Source: Chiridota heheva (taxonomy: Eukaryota > Echinodermata > Holothuroidea > Apodida > Chiridotidae). From it: a stretch of DNA of 64,000 bases. Both the position numbers and the translations under genes were made by a program. Below, one piece after another: positions 33,347 through 45,828 of the stretch. The stretch lies in NCBI GenBank assembly GCA_020152595.1, contig JAIGNY010001829.1:248001-312000 (forward strand), in the 5' to 3' direction. Position 1 is the first letter of the stretch. Every line of letters starts with the position of its first letter. The notes below the pieces were generated by a model. That model saw only the letters and a program-made list of their open reading frames with translations, made no database searches and was not told the origin of the DNA.

Positions 33347-34610
33347 GTACGTACTTTCTACATCTATACTGTACACATAGGCAGGATTTGGGGAGTAAAG
33401 GGGAAACTTTCCCTATTGGAGTACATACCAGACCCATAGCTTGATTTAAAAAGGGGTAGGGTGCTAGACTTGTTGAGGTGCACATTATTGCGCGCGCGAA
33501 GTGCTGCGTCTTTTTGGCATGGAGTCCAGGGGCCCCCTTAAGGCTCTGTCCCATGGTGAAGAAGCTCTGGGATTTTAGCTATAATCATACCTCAGAATGA
33601 AAGTATTCTGATTGATTAGGACCATTCATGAGCCAAACAGGACAATTGCTTACTATGCTATCATTCTGTGTTCTGTATCCATGTAAGGTATTTCATTTAT
33701 GAGGTTATATACTGTAAGATTATTAAGTTTAATTTTTCAATATTTTTAAAATATATTTATATGTTTTTGTCTCATGAGGGGCAAGGCAGACCCCAGGGGG
33801 CAGGGAGGATCCCAGGGGGCAGGGTGGGCCCATGGAGGGGCAGGGTTGGCCACCCCTGTAAAACAGCAAAGCTAGGGGTCTGCATACTTTCTACATCTCT
33901 ATTGTACACATAGCCAGGATTTGGGGGAGTAAGGGAGAACTTTCTCCATTGGGGTACGTACTTTCTACATCTATATCGTACACATAGTCAGGATTTGGGG
34001 GGAGTAAGGGGAACTTTCCCCATTGGGGTATGTACTTTCTACATCTATATTGTACACAGTCAGGATTTGGGAAGTGAGGAGGAACTTTTCCCATTGGGGT
34101 ATGTACTTTCTACATCTACATTATATTGTACACATAGTCAGGATTTGGGGAGTAAGGGGGAACTTTCCCCATTGGGTATATACTTTCTACATCTACATTG
34201 TACACAGTCAGGATTTGGGAGTAAGGGGGAACTTTCCCCATAGGGGTACGTACTTTCTACATCTATATTGTACACATAGTCAGGATTTGGGGAGTAAGGG
34301 GGAAACTTTCCTCATTGAGATATGTACTTTCTACATCTACATTGTACACATACTGTAGTCAGGATTTGGGGGAGTAAGGGGGAAATTTCCCCATTGGGTA
34401 TGAACTTTCTACATCTATATTGTACTTATAGTCAGGATTTGGGAAGTAAGGGAGAACTTTCCCCTTTGGGGTATGTATTTTCTACATCTACATTGTACAT
34501 AGTCAGGATTTGGGGAGTAAGGGGGAACTTTCCCCATTGGGGTATGTACTTTCTACATATATATTGTACACATAGTCAGGATTTGGGGGAGTAAGGGGGA
34601 AACTTTCCCC
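33341..34610 (+). repeat. 73-bp tandem array containing copies of the exon 2 splice donor
   Basis: Eleven units, counting the first at the exon border. Each begins ATTGGGGTA(C/T)GTAC, continues TTTCTACATCTATATTG, TACACATAGTCAGGATT and GGGGAGTAAGGGGGAACT, and ends TTTCCCC. The first unit overlaps the last six coding bases and the real donor at 33347. Repeated donor-like GT positions are 33954, 34028, 34099, 34176, 34246, 34398, 34471 and 34542. A family A element interrupts unit 2 at 33429-33882. Open frames through the array are repeat by-products. Confidence 0.9.
33429..33882. mobile_element. MITE family A, copy 2
   Basis: CAGACCCATAGCTTG to CAAAGCTAGGGGTCTG, flanked by the direct duplication CATAC (33424-33428 and 33883-33887). 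Removing the element and one CATAC restores a continuous tandem-array unit, so the target site and duplication length (5 bp) are well supported. It carries a short G-rich VNTR at 33777-33845. Confidence 0.85.
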
Positions 34611-37385
34611 CTCTTATTTTTCTCCAAATTAAGGCCTATATCTTTTGTATGATATTTTAGATTTACCACCTGAAGATGTTTTTTTGTTTTGGAAGGAGGG
34701 GGTGTGTTGAAATACAAGCCATTAACCTCCTCAGATTAAGGGATGCTTTACTATAAGAGTTAGCTTGCTTGATGCATTTTTTTGAAGCACTTAAAGCTTT
34801 CACACACACAGCATCTGTGTTGAAGTACATTTAGTTTCTCCATAGTTCTGTTTGTTCTTTTGTCCTTTATCATTCAAAGTTCTAGACATGTCTTACCAGG
34901 TTTGCCTGTTTACCATCATGCCACACCATAGGCATTAGAATAAACAAAATTCCTAGGGGGAGAGGGGGGGGGGGGTGGGCTAAGAGTTTAAAACTACCCC
35001 CTCCCTACTCCCAAATAATATAATGCTTAACTGGGACAATAAGATAAATGTACAGGTACAAACAAGGCATTTAGGAGAATGGTCTGTGGCAAGAAATAAT
35101 TAGGCTGTAATTATAATGACTATAACATTGGGACAGCTTTTGACAATCACTTGAGAAATAGACAATATAGTACTGTTATACCTTCCATTAATTTCTATAT
35201 TAAAATATTATTGAAGTTAAAGAAATTTATATGACAAAAGTGGGGTGGCTTAAATTTGTTTCATGTGCCAGGAAGGGGGGGGGGGGAGGACTCTGAAAAA
35301 GCAAAACTAGTGGCCTTTTTATTTGTCATTAATTCTATTAGGAGGTAAGAACAGCTAGTGAAATAAAATTCTTATCCCAAATGAAATTGTTTCTGATCCT
35401 AACTACTGATCCAAGATTTTGAGAATTAAAATACATGTAAGAACTAAACTAAATTTTATTATTTTCATCTGAATTAATCACAATAATTTTATTTCTATGA
35501 AAACAAATTAAGTTGCATGTATTTCAAATGTCTATGTTGATAGCAACTTAACTGTACATCATTGTTTACAGAATGTACTTAATTTGAAATGTGTCATACT
35601 GTACTGTAACATGCTAATTGTGAGATAAAAAGTATAACAAAAAATGCCTCCATTATTTGATGATGATGGGAGTGTTTGTTTAGAATGATACTTCAGTTGT
35701 CAGGTAATCCTTGACAGTGTCCTATTTGAACAAGAGATTAGGGTGTGGTTAGTTATTATAATGAATAATGGTCCTAATGGATATTTAATTAAGTGCAATT
35801 TATACTGTTAAAGAATAAAATATAACTCTAGAAATTACAAAATTGCAAAGGATTACACTTCAGATGAGGATGGTGTTGAAATGAAATAGTACTTCCTCCT
35901 TGCTGTACAGTAGATTGATTTGAAGAACCAATTGATTGCTACTTGGATCGGTGCATTTTGTGGGAGTGTATAAACATTTGGTTCTTAAAAAAAGAATGGC
36001 AAGCAGAACTACATAATAAACAATTATTTCAAGAGGATTATTTTCAAATACCAATCTTAGTGTGAGACTATATGTTGCTGAGTAATATCTGCTTTACCTT
36101 AATTTTCACTGTGGCTATGTAAATGTATAATTTTGTAACTTTCCCAAGAAGGCATATCCCCCCTTCCCCTTCCTGATTTTAGGGGTGTGCAGCATATCAA
36201 CCAAAAACATACCCGCAGTATGATAGAGTTTTTGGTACCTGGAGTATGAAATTATACAATTTTGATTACAGTAATACCTGCAGTATGAGTATTCAATGAA
36301 AATATTGTAAAAATGGACCAGCAGTACAAAATTTAACGAGTAAATTTAATGAGTAAAACCTCATTTTTTGGGACCTGCACCACGAAAATGATGAAAAATA
36401 GACACCTTTTTTTAGGTTATAAAAGAGACACAAAATAATACACCTGGACTATGAAAATGATGCAGAAAAAGGCACCTGCTCAGGCAGCACTTAAATAAAC
36501 CTCACATATGGAAGTGCCCCCTTCCCCTCCCTTTCCTGGATATTCCTATAGATTTTCATTTATTATGTAAATTAAGTTCATGTAATTGTGTGGTACAACT
36601 GTTCAAAGAAGAGTACATGTAGCATGGATGATATTCAAGAAACAAACTGATGGAATTATGTCAATCTGACCTACAATTTGCACGGGGCGCCAGTCCCCTT
36701 TCAGACCACATTTACCCTCCGCACTTACATGTAATATCTTTTTGCTAAAAGTTCCCATTATAATTGAAATTATGGTTGAACTAGAGTGTGAGAAGAATAA
36801 CATCTTTGAATTCTGCATCAAACCCCATGCACAACAGAACAAATGTTAGTCAGAACTGATGTGCATGCCCCCCTCCCCTTCCCCCCTTCCTTTTAGAAAT
36901 TCCTGGATCTGCACCTGATTATGTATTCAACAATTACAGAATGTAAGTTGAAATTTGATGAGCTTTTAAGCAAGCGTAATTTTTGTCATAATGAGACTGC
37001 AATGCTTGTTTTATCATGTCATCCATTAAATAAATAAAACGGGTGCAAACTGTCTAGTGGGACAGTGAAAGAGCCTATTTACTCATTGTTGATTTAGTCA
37101 TTTCCGCCCTTTATAAGCCTTTGCTCAAATGTTTTGAGAAAAGGAGGTGTTAGTAAACAACAGTGATGTGCAAAGAAATATGAATCATTGTTTGGATCTC
37201 TGCATATGCATATCATATCATATCAGATAATGAACATGTACTGCAAATAAAACTAATACTATGCACAGTGCATCATTGTAATTTGTAATTAATCAGGGAG
37301 TTGCCATAAATATAAAAGTAGTGGGTGACAGACAGCTGTCCTTGAGTATAGTGGGTTGTCATTTTAGAATGACAGAAGTCTGCTG
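34611..37385. other. Intronic AT-rich sequence without recognised feature
   Basis: Contains G-runs near 34965 and 35275 and a run of CAGTATGA / CACGAAAATGATG words at 36210-36470 that look like decayed short repeats. No gene is seen. Confidence 0.45.
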
Positions 37386-37802
37386 TTGTTTGTAGACTCC
37401 CCCCAACCCCTCTGCAACAATTGCCACTGCATCCTCACTATCCATCACGTTCTCCTTGCTTGCCCCCTATACAACCTTCCCAAAACTTTTTCGCTCCCCA
37501 CAACTCAATTGCTAAATTCTTCCAGAAAAATCCTCTGGATAAAATTATCCCCTTCCTTTATTATGCTTCCCTCTACAATCATATTTAATTCTCCTCTTCC
37601 ACTCCCTCTCTACTTTGTTTTTGTTTCAACCATGCACCTCCCCCCTCGATCACAGCTTTCTGACCTTTTGTTCTTGAATTTCTCTCATTCTCCCCCTGTT
37701 TCCTTTCCTTCCTACGTCTAGAATGATCTGACCTCTCAGGCACGATTTGCCCCTCGTTGTCGTGGTGCCGCCGTTAAGCTCTCATCAAACAAACAAACAA
37801 TA
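37386..37802 (+). mobile_element. 3' end of a non-LTR retrotransposon, copy 1
   Basis: Encodes CNNCHCILTIHHVLLACPLY, the C-x2-C...H...C end found after the RNase H domain in I/Nimb-like elements, then a degenerate C-terminus. The 3' UTR, GTGGTGCCGCCGTTAAGC, runs into (CAAA)n at 37785-37802, the usual short-repeat tail. It is severely 5'-truncated. It is homologous to 62752-63300. Confidence 0.65.
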
Positions 37803-38116
37803 ATGCTCTCGGACTTCCCTGAACCTAAATTCACTGTGCACAATAAATGATATGTACTTGTCTAAGGAAATTTAAAGTCAAAATGTCAGGAACCGTGCTT
37901 GCAATACATCTTGAGGATGTTATACAGTGATAAGTTGTCAGAGTTTGATTAATCAACCTGAATGCAAAGTTTTATGTGCGAATCTTAAATATACATGTAA
38001 ACCATGCCATATTAAACTACATGTATTATTGTCCTGAAAGGAAATTAGGTTGTTGTGAGAATTTTATGTGCAACCATGCTAATAAATAATTTGGTTGTCC
38101 AACGAGCTAACCCAGC
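37803..38116. other. Intronic sequence without recognised feature
   Basis: No repeat boundary or exon is seen. Confidence 0.5.
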
Positions 38117-38384
38117 AAATATTATGTTTATCTTGATAAGATTTTTGATTGTCCTTGGCAGCCAGACGAGTGATTTTTTGATCCATCATTTCTACATGAT
38201 ACCAATAAAAACATTTTCAAAGAGTGCCATTTTTAATGAGGATATTGGACAAATATTATGTTTATCCTGATACGATTTATGATTGTCACTGGCAGCCAGA
38301 GGAGTGATTTATTGATCCATCATTTCTACATGATACCGATTAAAACCCTTAAAAAGGGGGCCATTTTGAATAAGGATTATAATG
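38117..38384. repeat. Tandem duplication, 2 x 134 bp
   Basis: AAATATTATGTTTATC starts both units (38117 and 38251), and both continue with GGCAGCCAGA(C/G)GAGTG and TTTCTACATGATACC. The two differ at about one base in eight. Confidence 0.8.
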
Positions 38385-38830
38385 GCATGTCCAGGAGAAA
38401 TAAGAATATAGGGACATCATGTCCCTGTATTCTTATTTCTAAAGATCACCCCTCTTCGCTGGGTGATTTGCTTGGTGCTAATTAAAAATAGTTAAAATAC
38501 ACTGAAACATCGTTATATGAAGAAATATCTCTTGGAAGATTAGTTTAATAAGTATAATTCTTAGCAGCAAAGTATTTCATGTAATACTTTTTTTTTACAA
38601 CAGATAAAAAAGTAGAAATTTAATGTATTTTCGCAGTGTGTGTTTACTGGTCATCACATGCTTTCTCGCCCCAAATGCACATTTACAGCACAAATGCAGA
38701 ACAAGACTAAAAATAAAGTTTGTCTCATTTACCGATTGTCACTAAGAAATCATGCAAATTGTCCAGAGGCCCCTCAATGTAAGGTTGTTTTATAGTATAA
38801 TTATCTGTCATTTTGCTGTAGTGTAAACGT

Positions 38831-39550
38831 TTAAAGGAGACATAAAGTCTGATGCAATCATTATTTCATATGATAGAGGATAGAAATCTTAACCAACTAT
38901 CAAAAACAGCAAGTCAAAATCTTATTCCTATCTCAATTTATTCATATTTAAAGGAGACATAAAGTCTGATACAATCATTATTTCATATGATAGTGGATAC
39001 AAAACTTAAACAACTACCAAAAACAGAAACTCAAAATCTTATTTTTCCATCTCAAGTTATTAATGTTTGAAGAGGTTGCCATACATGGAGGCTGCCATTT
39101 TGTTCAATTCTGTATTGAAATATCAATCATGATGACATAATTTTCCCAATAGGGACATAAGGATTATAATGTATTTCTTTATAAAAGTTTTTATTCCAAA
39201 ATGATGTGACACAAAGTTTTAACAGAATGTTTTGTTAATTTCATGTGTACACAAAAAATTCCTGGACACTTACATAAGGAAAAAATATTCTCATAACCAA
39301 GAAATCTTGAGGTAGATTATAAAGAAATTCAAAGCATCTCAACATCCTGCTGGGCTGATGACATCATAATCTGCATGTTTTGAAATCAAAATGGCAGCTC
39401 CATAGTACTATTTAGTAGAAAAATTAAAGTTTTTAATAATTATACAAATTGTGTTAGATTGCTTTAAGGGGGTATTAGACTTGGCTAGAAACATTTGTTA
39501 TTTTTAATTCTATCATATGAAATAAGTATGTCAGACTTTGTCTCCTTTAA
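38831..39550. mobile_element. MITE family B, copy 2 with duplicated left end
   Basis: Two successive left termini, TTAA-AGGAGACATAAAGTC at 38831 and 38948, precede a single body that ends CAGACTTTGTCTCCT-TTAA at 39550. The body is inverted relative to the copy at 812. The double terminus mirrors the double right end at 1439-1557. Confidence 0.75.
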
Positions 39551-39964
39551 ATGAACAAAACATGGTGTAAACAGTATAATCCTGCAATGTGCTGTATACT
39601 TAAAAATAACTCATAGTGTTGTACTGTGTACATTGGTTTGGTACACAAGATGTATAAAGCCTGATTCCACAGCCCCAACGAAATCCTTTTCTTCTTGAAA
39701 AGTTTCCTCAGTCAACAAACATGGTTTTACAGTGCCCAGGAGTTTCTGAGATCTTGAGCTGCAAAGCAAATATTGAGTTACCTCGTTCATGTTTGGTTTC
39801 AACTTTAAATTGATACTTTCTCTTGTATGAGTCAGACCTTATTCCCTAAAGGAAATATATATAAATACCAAGGTTTATCTGTTTGTGAAAAGTCCAATTT
39901 TTTTGTCATTATGGGGAGGGGAAGGGAGTTGGTAAATCTGGCTGTGCTACCAGATAACTTGAAG
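39551..39964. other. Intronic sequence without recognised feature
   Basis: AT-rich; no exon or repeat with clear ends. Confidence 0.5.
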
Positions 39965-41025
39965 GACGAAACCTAAAGGTCTACTAACAGGTTACAACAA
40001 CTTAATTGGAAGAAAATATGCAATAAACCATGAAAATAGTTTAAAATGTCATCAAAATCTGTTAAAAATTGACATTTATCAGACCCCTAGCTTGATTTAA
40101 GAAGGGGCAGGGTGTTAGACTTGTTGAGGGGCACATTAATGCACATGCGAAGTGCTACGTCTTTTCGGCATGGATTCAGGGGCCTTCTTTAGTTAAGGCT
40201 CAATCCCATGGTGAAGAAGCTCTGGGATTTTAGCTATAATCATACCTCAGAATGAAACTATTTTGACTGATATTGATAAGGACCATTCATGAGCCAAACA
40301 GGACAATTGCTTACTACTATGCTATCATTCTGTGTTCTGTATCCATGTAAGGTATTTCATTTATGAGGTTAATTAAAATTAGTAAGTGAAAATAAATCAA
40401 TTTGTTACATTGTTTTCTCATGAGGAGAGGGGCAGGGTGGCCCTCAGGGGCAGGGTGGACCCCAGGGGCAGGGTGGACCCCAGGGGCAGAGCAGACCCCA
40501 GGGGGCAGGGCAGACCCCATGGGGCAGGGCAGATCCCAGGGGGCAGGGTGGACCCAAAAGGAAGGGTGGATCCCAGGGGAAGGGTGGACCCCAGGGGCAG
40601 GGAGAACCCTGGGGGTAGGGAGGGGTGAGGCGGATTGTTCCTGTAAAACAGCAAAGCTAGGGGTCTGCATGATAACGTTTTGAATTTTAAGCCTTATTCT
40701 TACTATACAGTAATAAATTATCAAAATTTTATTGTAATTTAGTGACATCATAGCAAGAAAACCTATTAATTTCCTTGTGTTAACCTATTGTTTTTCAATT
40801 CTTTACCACCGTTCTTTGAATGGAAGTAGTTGATTATAACCAAGAGATTTTGAATTTCCATCATACGCTTTATCAAACTTTTGCATTCAGGGAAAATTCA
40901 TCAAACTTTGATTAGACATAACTCAGACACTATAGGTGCTGCCGTCAAATTTAAAAGATGACTTGTTGTTCAGAATTTAAAGCTCTTGTCTGGTGAATAT
41001 AAATCTCTACCTGTCCATATATTTT
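39965..41025. mobile_element. Repeat family F, copy split by MITE A
   Basis: The left part (GTCTACTAACAGG, GTTAAAAATTGACATTT) and right part (AAACTTTGATTAGACATAA, TCTACCTGTCCATATAT) match the two ends of the complete copy at 55065-55603. The family A element at 40080-40667 sits between them. Confidence 0.6.
40080..40667. mobile_element. MITE family A, copy 3 with expanded VNTR
   Basis: CAGACCCCTAGCTTG to CAAAGCTAGGGGTCTG. The internal G-rich VNTR (GGGCAGGGTGGACCCC units) is expanded to about 200 bp at 40430-40640, compared with about 70 bp in copies 1 and 2. The flanks do not show a clean 5-bp duplication here, so one border may have been altered. Confidence 0.75.
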
Positions 41026-41984
41026 CAAAGCTTTATGTTTTAATTAGTAATTGTCATGTGGTGGCAGTGGGGGGAAACAACAACCCCCAGTGAAACTTTC
41101 TGAGGGGGCACCAAAATCGACCAACAAATATTTTTCTAGTCCCTGGGAAAATTTATGTGTTGATCAATAACTTCTTCTTATACTATTAAGCAAGTAATAT
41201 TCCATTTGTGAAGTCCAAAAGTGATGAATTTTCCACAGAAAAGACCAAATTTTCTGCCATTTTCCCATCATTGACATTAAATTTTGAGCTCGGACAGAAA
41301 CCGATGCATGGCCATAGCTTGTCGGGAATATTTAATATCTGCTTTTGCCATGAAGGGCAAACAATTTGATTGAATACAGCTGGTAGAAGCTTTTTTGAGA
41401 GGCGCCTAATGCTCACAGGGCGCAAACATTGTTATAAAAATACTTTTATATACTTTTTATTCTCAACATTGTAAATATTTTTTTCTCAAAGCTTTATTCT
41501 ACATCAGAAATATAAAAACCATTCCTAGACCCTAACTAAAGACACAAATTGAAGTCAATGGGATCCTGCATTTGAATATTTGTTCCAAAAAAAATATTCC
41601 TTTTAACTATCTTTGGCTTTTAGCATTTTAACACGATTTTCAATGAGCAGTTTTCTGCTACCAAAATTACACCAAAAAATGCTACTAGCTACCTTGGGCT
41701 TGGCGCCTAGGACGTCAACCCTGGATTTGACACCATATTAAGCAATATTCTGCTCTGAAAATTGTGAGAAATGCAGGGATTCTGGGGTTTGCCCCAGCAC
41801 CCCTACGTGCAGCTTCTCCCAATAGATGTGACACATTTTAAACGGGATTTTAAAGCCCTTTTCTGCTATTAAAACCATGACAAACGTAGAGCTTCCTGCG
41901 AAACCCCGGGTCCCCTCACAGCCTTCACTCCTATAGCATGCCTAGAGTTGACATAATTTTAAGCCCCTTAATAATGAACGTGTT
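41026..41984. other. Intronic sequence without recognised feature
   Basis: No exon, RNA gene or bounded repeat is seen. Confidence 0.5.
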
Positions 41985-42690
41985 ACAAATTGATTTTCTT
42001 TGGGAAATCTTCTGCAAGTTCATGGAAATCTTCAATTTCTGGAAATTCTCCCAGAAATTTTTCGGGAATTTTCCTTCATTTTCATAAAATTTGTTCCCAT
42101 TTTCCTTCATTTTCGGGATATTTTCTTCAATATTTTCTAAGTTTTCTTCATACTTTGAAAAATTTCCTTCATTTTATGGAAAATTTCTGCAATTTTTGGG
42201 AAGGTTAATTTATTTTCAGGAAATGTCTTTCAATATTTGAGTTTCTTCAATTTTTGGGAAATTTTTTTCATTGTGATTATTTTCATTAAAATTTATGCAG
42301 TTTTCTTCAATTTTCAAGATTTTTTTTTCATTTTGCGAAAATTTTCTTTGAAACTTTCTTCATTTTTTGGAACATTTCCTTCATTTTAGGGAAATTTCCT
42401 TCATTTTTGTGAAATATGCTTCTTTTTTTTGGTGAAATTTCCTTATTTTCGGATATTTTTTTAAAATTTGGGCAGTTTTTTTCTAGTTTCTGGAAATTTT
42501 CTTCATTTTGTTAAAATTTTCAGGATATTTTCTTCAAAATTTGGGTAGTTTTCTTTAATTTTCAGGAAAATTTCTTCAATTGTTGCAAAGTTTTTCTTCA
42601 ATTTTGGGGAAATTTTCTTCAATTTTCAGGAGATTTCCTTCAATTTTTTGGGAGATTTTCTTCATTTTCAGGATTTACAAAAAAATCATG
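41985..42690. repeat. Degenerate T-rich tandem repeat
   Basis: About 25-30 loosely related units around TTCTTCAATTTTCGGG and GGAAATTTTCTTCATT. The period drifts between ~20 and 30 bp. It is pyrimidine-rich on the + strand. Confidence 0.7.
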
Positions 42691-43396
42691 GGAGAACCTG
42701 TCCACACACTTTCCAGCAGAATTAGATAAATTGGAAAACACTGACCTATTCTTTGATGGAGCAACAGGGATCAAATTTCCCACTGTTTCGCTCGGTTCCA
42801 AGAACTACTTTTTATGCAGGAATAGTGAATTTTCAAACATCACTGTTTTAGTGAAACAGTGTTCTTTTCACAAGCATTTGGCATCAATAATCAATAACTT
42901 GATTTCTGCTAAAAAAAGAAGTGCATGTTGTCAGACAAGATTATCATTAAAAGAATTTCTTCCTAAAAGAAAAAGCCTGTCCTACCTTGCCTGCAATTGT
43001 TAGCACAATTAATCGTGAATACATGTATGCAAGGCTGCATGCACGTGTACATCAGTATGCAACTGGATGCTACAGTACATCATGTACATGTAATACTAAT
43101 AACTGATATACATATTTGCACATATTTACCAATAAAGTAGTTAAATTAAGCCCATTTTGAAGAAAGTAATTTGTCCTGTTAATTATCAGCTAAAAAGTGG
43201 GAACAATGAAATCTGATATGAAACAGTACTATAAAGTACTGTTCCATGGAACAATACTACAAAGTCATTCCATGGAACAGTGGGGAACAATGTCAATTTC
43301 AACCCCTGAGAAAGCGGAGTTGAATTGATTATAAAATTTCCTACGGTTTTGAATAAAGGTGTTGAAAAGTCTTCCCACAAAAAAATAGCAACAAAA
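42691..43396. other. Intronic sequence, unassigned open frame
   Basis: A 90-codon open frame at 42731-43003 contains six Cys, but I see no known domain or splice context. CCATGGAACA words at 43240-43275 form small palindromes. No gene is supported. Confidence 0.4.
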
Positions 43397-43829
43397 CCCT
43401 TACAGAAATTTTAACTTGCATCACGCTTGCAGCACGCTTGCATTACGCTTGCAGCACGCTTGCAGCACGCCTGCAGCACGCTTGCAGCACGCCTGCAGCA
43501 CGCTTGCAACACGCTTGCAACAAGATAACATGTTTAGCTTGTGCAAGCGTGCTGCAAGCTTGCTGCAAGCTTGCTGCAAGCCTGCTGCAAGCTTGCTGCA
43601 AGCCTGCTGCAAGCTAGTATTTGGAACAAATTAGCTTGCACAAGCTAGCAAAAACTATCTGCAAGCTTGTGCAAGCTGGCAAAACTTTGTGCAAGCTTGC
43701 ACAAGCAAACATATCTTATGCTAGCTTGCACAAGCTAATGTTAGTTTGCATAGGCTTGCAGCACGCTTGCCCAAGCTAAAAATTGTTAGCTTGTCGCAAG
43801 AGCACTGCAAACTAAAATTTCTGTGAGGG
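43397..43829. mobile_element. TIR element family E, copy 1, with hairpin arrays
   Basis: Termini CCCTTACAGAAATTTTAACT and TAAAATTTCTGTGAGGG are inverted. Inside, a run of CACGCTTGCAG units (43416-43525) is followed by its inverse, CTGCAAGCTTG units (43545-43614), then further AAGCTTGCACAAGC palindromes. The transcript or single strand would fold into a long stepped hairpin. The flanking ACAAAA / AAAAAA is only a weak duplication. Confidence 0.8.
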
Positions 43830-44937
43830 AAAAAATATTAATGTAGTGAATACATCTTTATACTTCCCTATTTTGCAATTGAATGTACTTTTCATTGCAG
43901 AATTATATGGGAAACAGTTTTCAGAGCACACATTTACCACATAATACTGTTGTTTACACAAGAAATCTATAGAAACAAATATATATATATATTTTTTTTT
44001 TTCTTGCCACGAAGTCCTGATTTTCCCGTGGTTACATAGTTTTTTTTTTTACCAAGTGAGGCCTTATTCCCCACCAAGTAAGGCCCCATTCCCCTCTCCT
44101 ATCAGTTTGTGAAGTGTAATTACAGCCCTTTTATCAACATACACGCGAACAAATTGATAAAAACAATAAAATGGTCAACTCAACATGAAATTTAAATGAT
44201 TTAGAAAGAACTGCACTACATGTAACTGCATTTGTAATTTGTAAAAAAAATATGAATTCATCACACTATGTTCCACTGTGATGTACTGTAAGACTGATGT
44301 GTTAAGAATGATACACATAGCAATAAATTGTACTGTAGATGTATACAAAAAAAAAATCATATTTGATGATTAAACCTCTGTTGTTGTCTTTTCACGGTGT
44401 TGCAATAATATTCCGAAGAGGTATTACAATGAACTTTGTTAAGTGTGCCAAAAATAGGAAAAGGATTTAAAAAATAGTTCATGCAAAGGTTTTTTATTGG
44501 TATCACACAGCTGTGCAGAGGCATTTCCACTCTTCTGGTTGTTTTGTATAATACCTAGATATTACTAGGGATATTACAATGTATACAATATGCTATTCAG
44601 TTTGTATCATATTATGAACGAGTGGCATCATTTTATATCTTGAGTTGTAATTAGCAAGAGGAGACGATATTTCATATTGTGGGAGAGAGCTTGGTTCTCA
44701 TGCTGTAATAAAGATTAGATTGAATGTATTTATTTGCACCCCAGTCTTATCTTTTAGTTTATTGAAGTTGAGCATCTACAGTATTTTTTGGCTGCGTTCT
44801 CATTTATCCTCGGGTCATGATCAGAGATCAGACCCGCTGCATACTGGCCATCGAAAGTCAAAAGGTAGGTTGATAAAAAATCCACAAAAGAAAAGAGAGC
44901 AGGCTATTAAACTTCACGTGAAATGAAAGAAGTTATA
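43830..44937. other. Intronic AT-rich sequence
   Basis: Poly-T tracts at 43990-44050 and a repeated AAGTGAGGCC / AAGTAAGGCC pair near 44055-44085. No exon is recognised. Confidence 0.45.
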
Positions 44938-45470
44938 AAATTGCTGAAAAGAGCTTGTAAACACTATATCTAGAGAACGATAAACTGGATTCAATTAAGT
45001 ATTATGTTGTACGCAGATATTTTATGGCCCATAGATGTGCTCTATTGTTTAGGTGGTGATGTCATGCATATTAATGAGTAGGTGGGGCTTAATGTAATTA
45101 TTTTTTAAATGCTTATATTATAACAACCACATATCTGTTTTGTTTCATATTTGGTACAATTATGATGTTTGCTACTGTGTACATGTTCATGGTATAAAAA
45201 CATTAAATTTCATTTGGTTTTGGTAGTGATACCATGCATATTAATGAGTAGGAGGGGCTTAATGTAAAATTCTTCAAAAATGATACAGTACTTGAGCAAC
45301 CATATGTCTGTTTTGCATCATACTTGCTATGATAATGTTATTTATTGTGCACATGCTATAGTGTTGTCAATAGGTATGTCTATTTTATTGATCTGCATCA
45401 TGCATGGTGATCATGACTTATGAATCAATATCCAGGATCAAATATTTCATGATAAGTAATGACACGACAG
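44938..45470. repeat. Diverged tandem repeat, ~285-bp unit, copy set 1
   Basis: Phrases GAGCTTGTAAACAC, GAACGATAAACTGGATTCA, CATGCATATTAATGAGTAGG (twice) and ACATGTTCATGGTATAA match the larger set at 56850-57725. Confidence 0.65.
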
Positions 45471-45828
45471 TTAATACGAAACTTGCAAATCAGCATATGA
45501 AAAAAAAGCTTTGGAACCACAAAACCTTTTGGTTCCAGTTCATTCTTATTTGTTGTTTTCTATGCTAACATGGAAATTTTATAAAAAGATTAATTTTTTG
45601 GCATTGTGTTTATATGCATAATTAATGCACGGTCCAAAGGACTTTGCACTCGTGAATGAGCCACATAAAGTTGGACCATTTTACTCGGGCCAAAGTCCTT
45701 CGCCCGTGCTTTAAATAAACATGTAAACAGTCAAGCTCAACATTAATCTTTAATTCTAAAAAAGGATAATGCACAACTAATATGATCAGTGCTCTGCATT
45801 CACAAATGATTTTTTAGAATCTTTTCAG

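Noticed and set aside
33995..34594. Coding exons after exon 2
   Set aside because: Repeated YIVHSQDLG-like peptides come from the 73-bp array in shifting frames. They could be included only if a decoy donor is used, which is noted as a finding.
42731..43003. Possible Cys-rich exon of the GRXCR1-like gene
   Set aside because: It lies before exon 3, lacks the CxxC pairs and spacing of the GRXCR1 C-terminus, and has no acceptor of quality.
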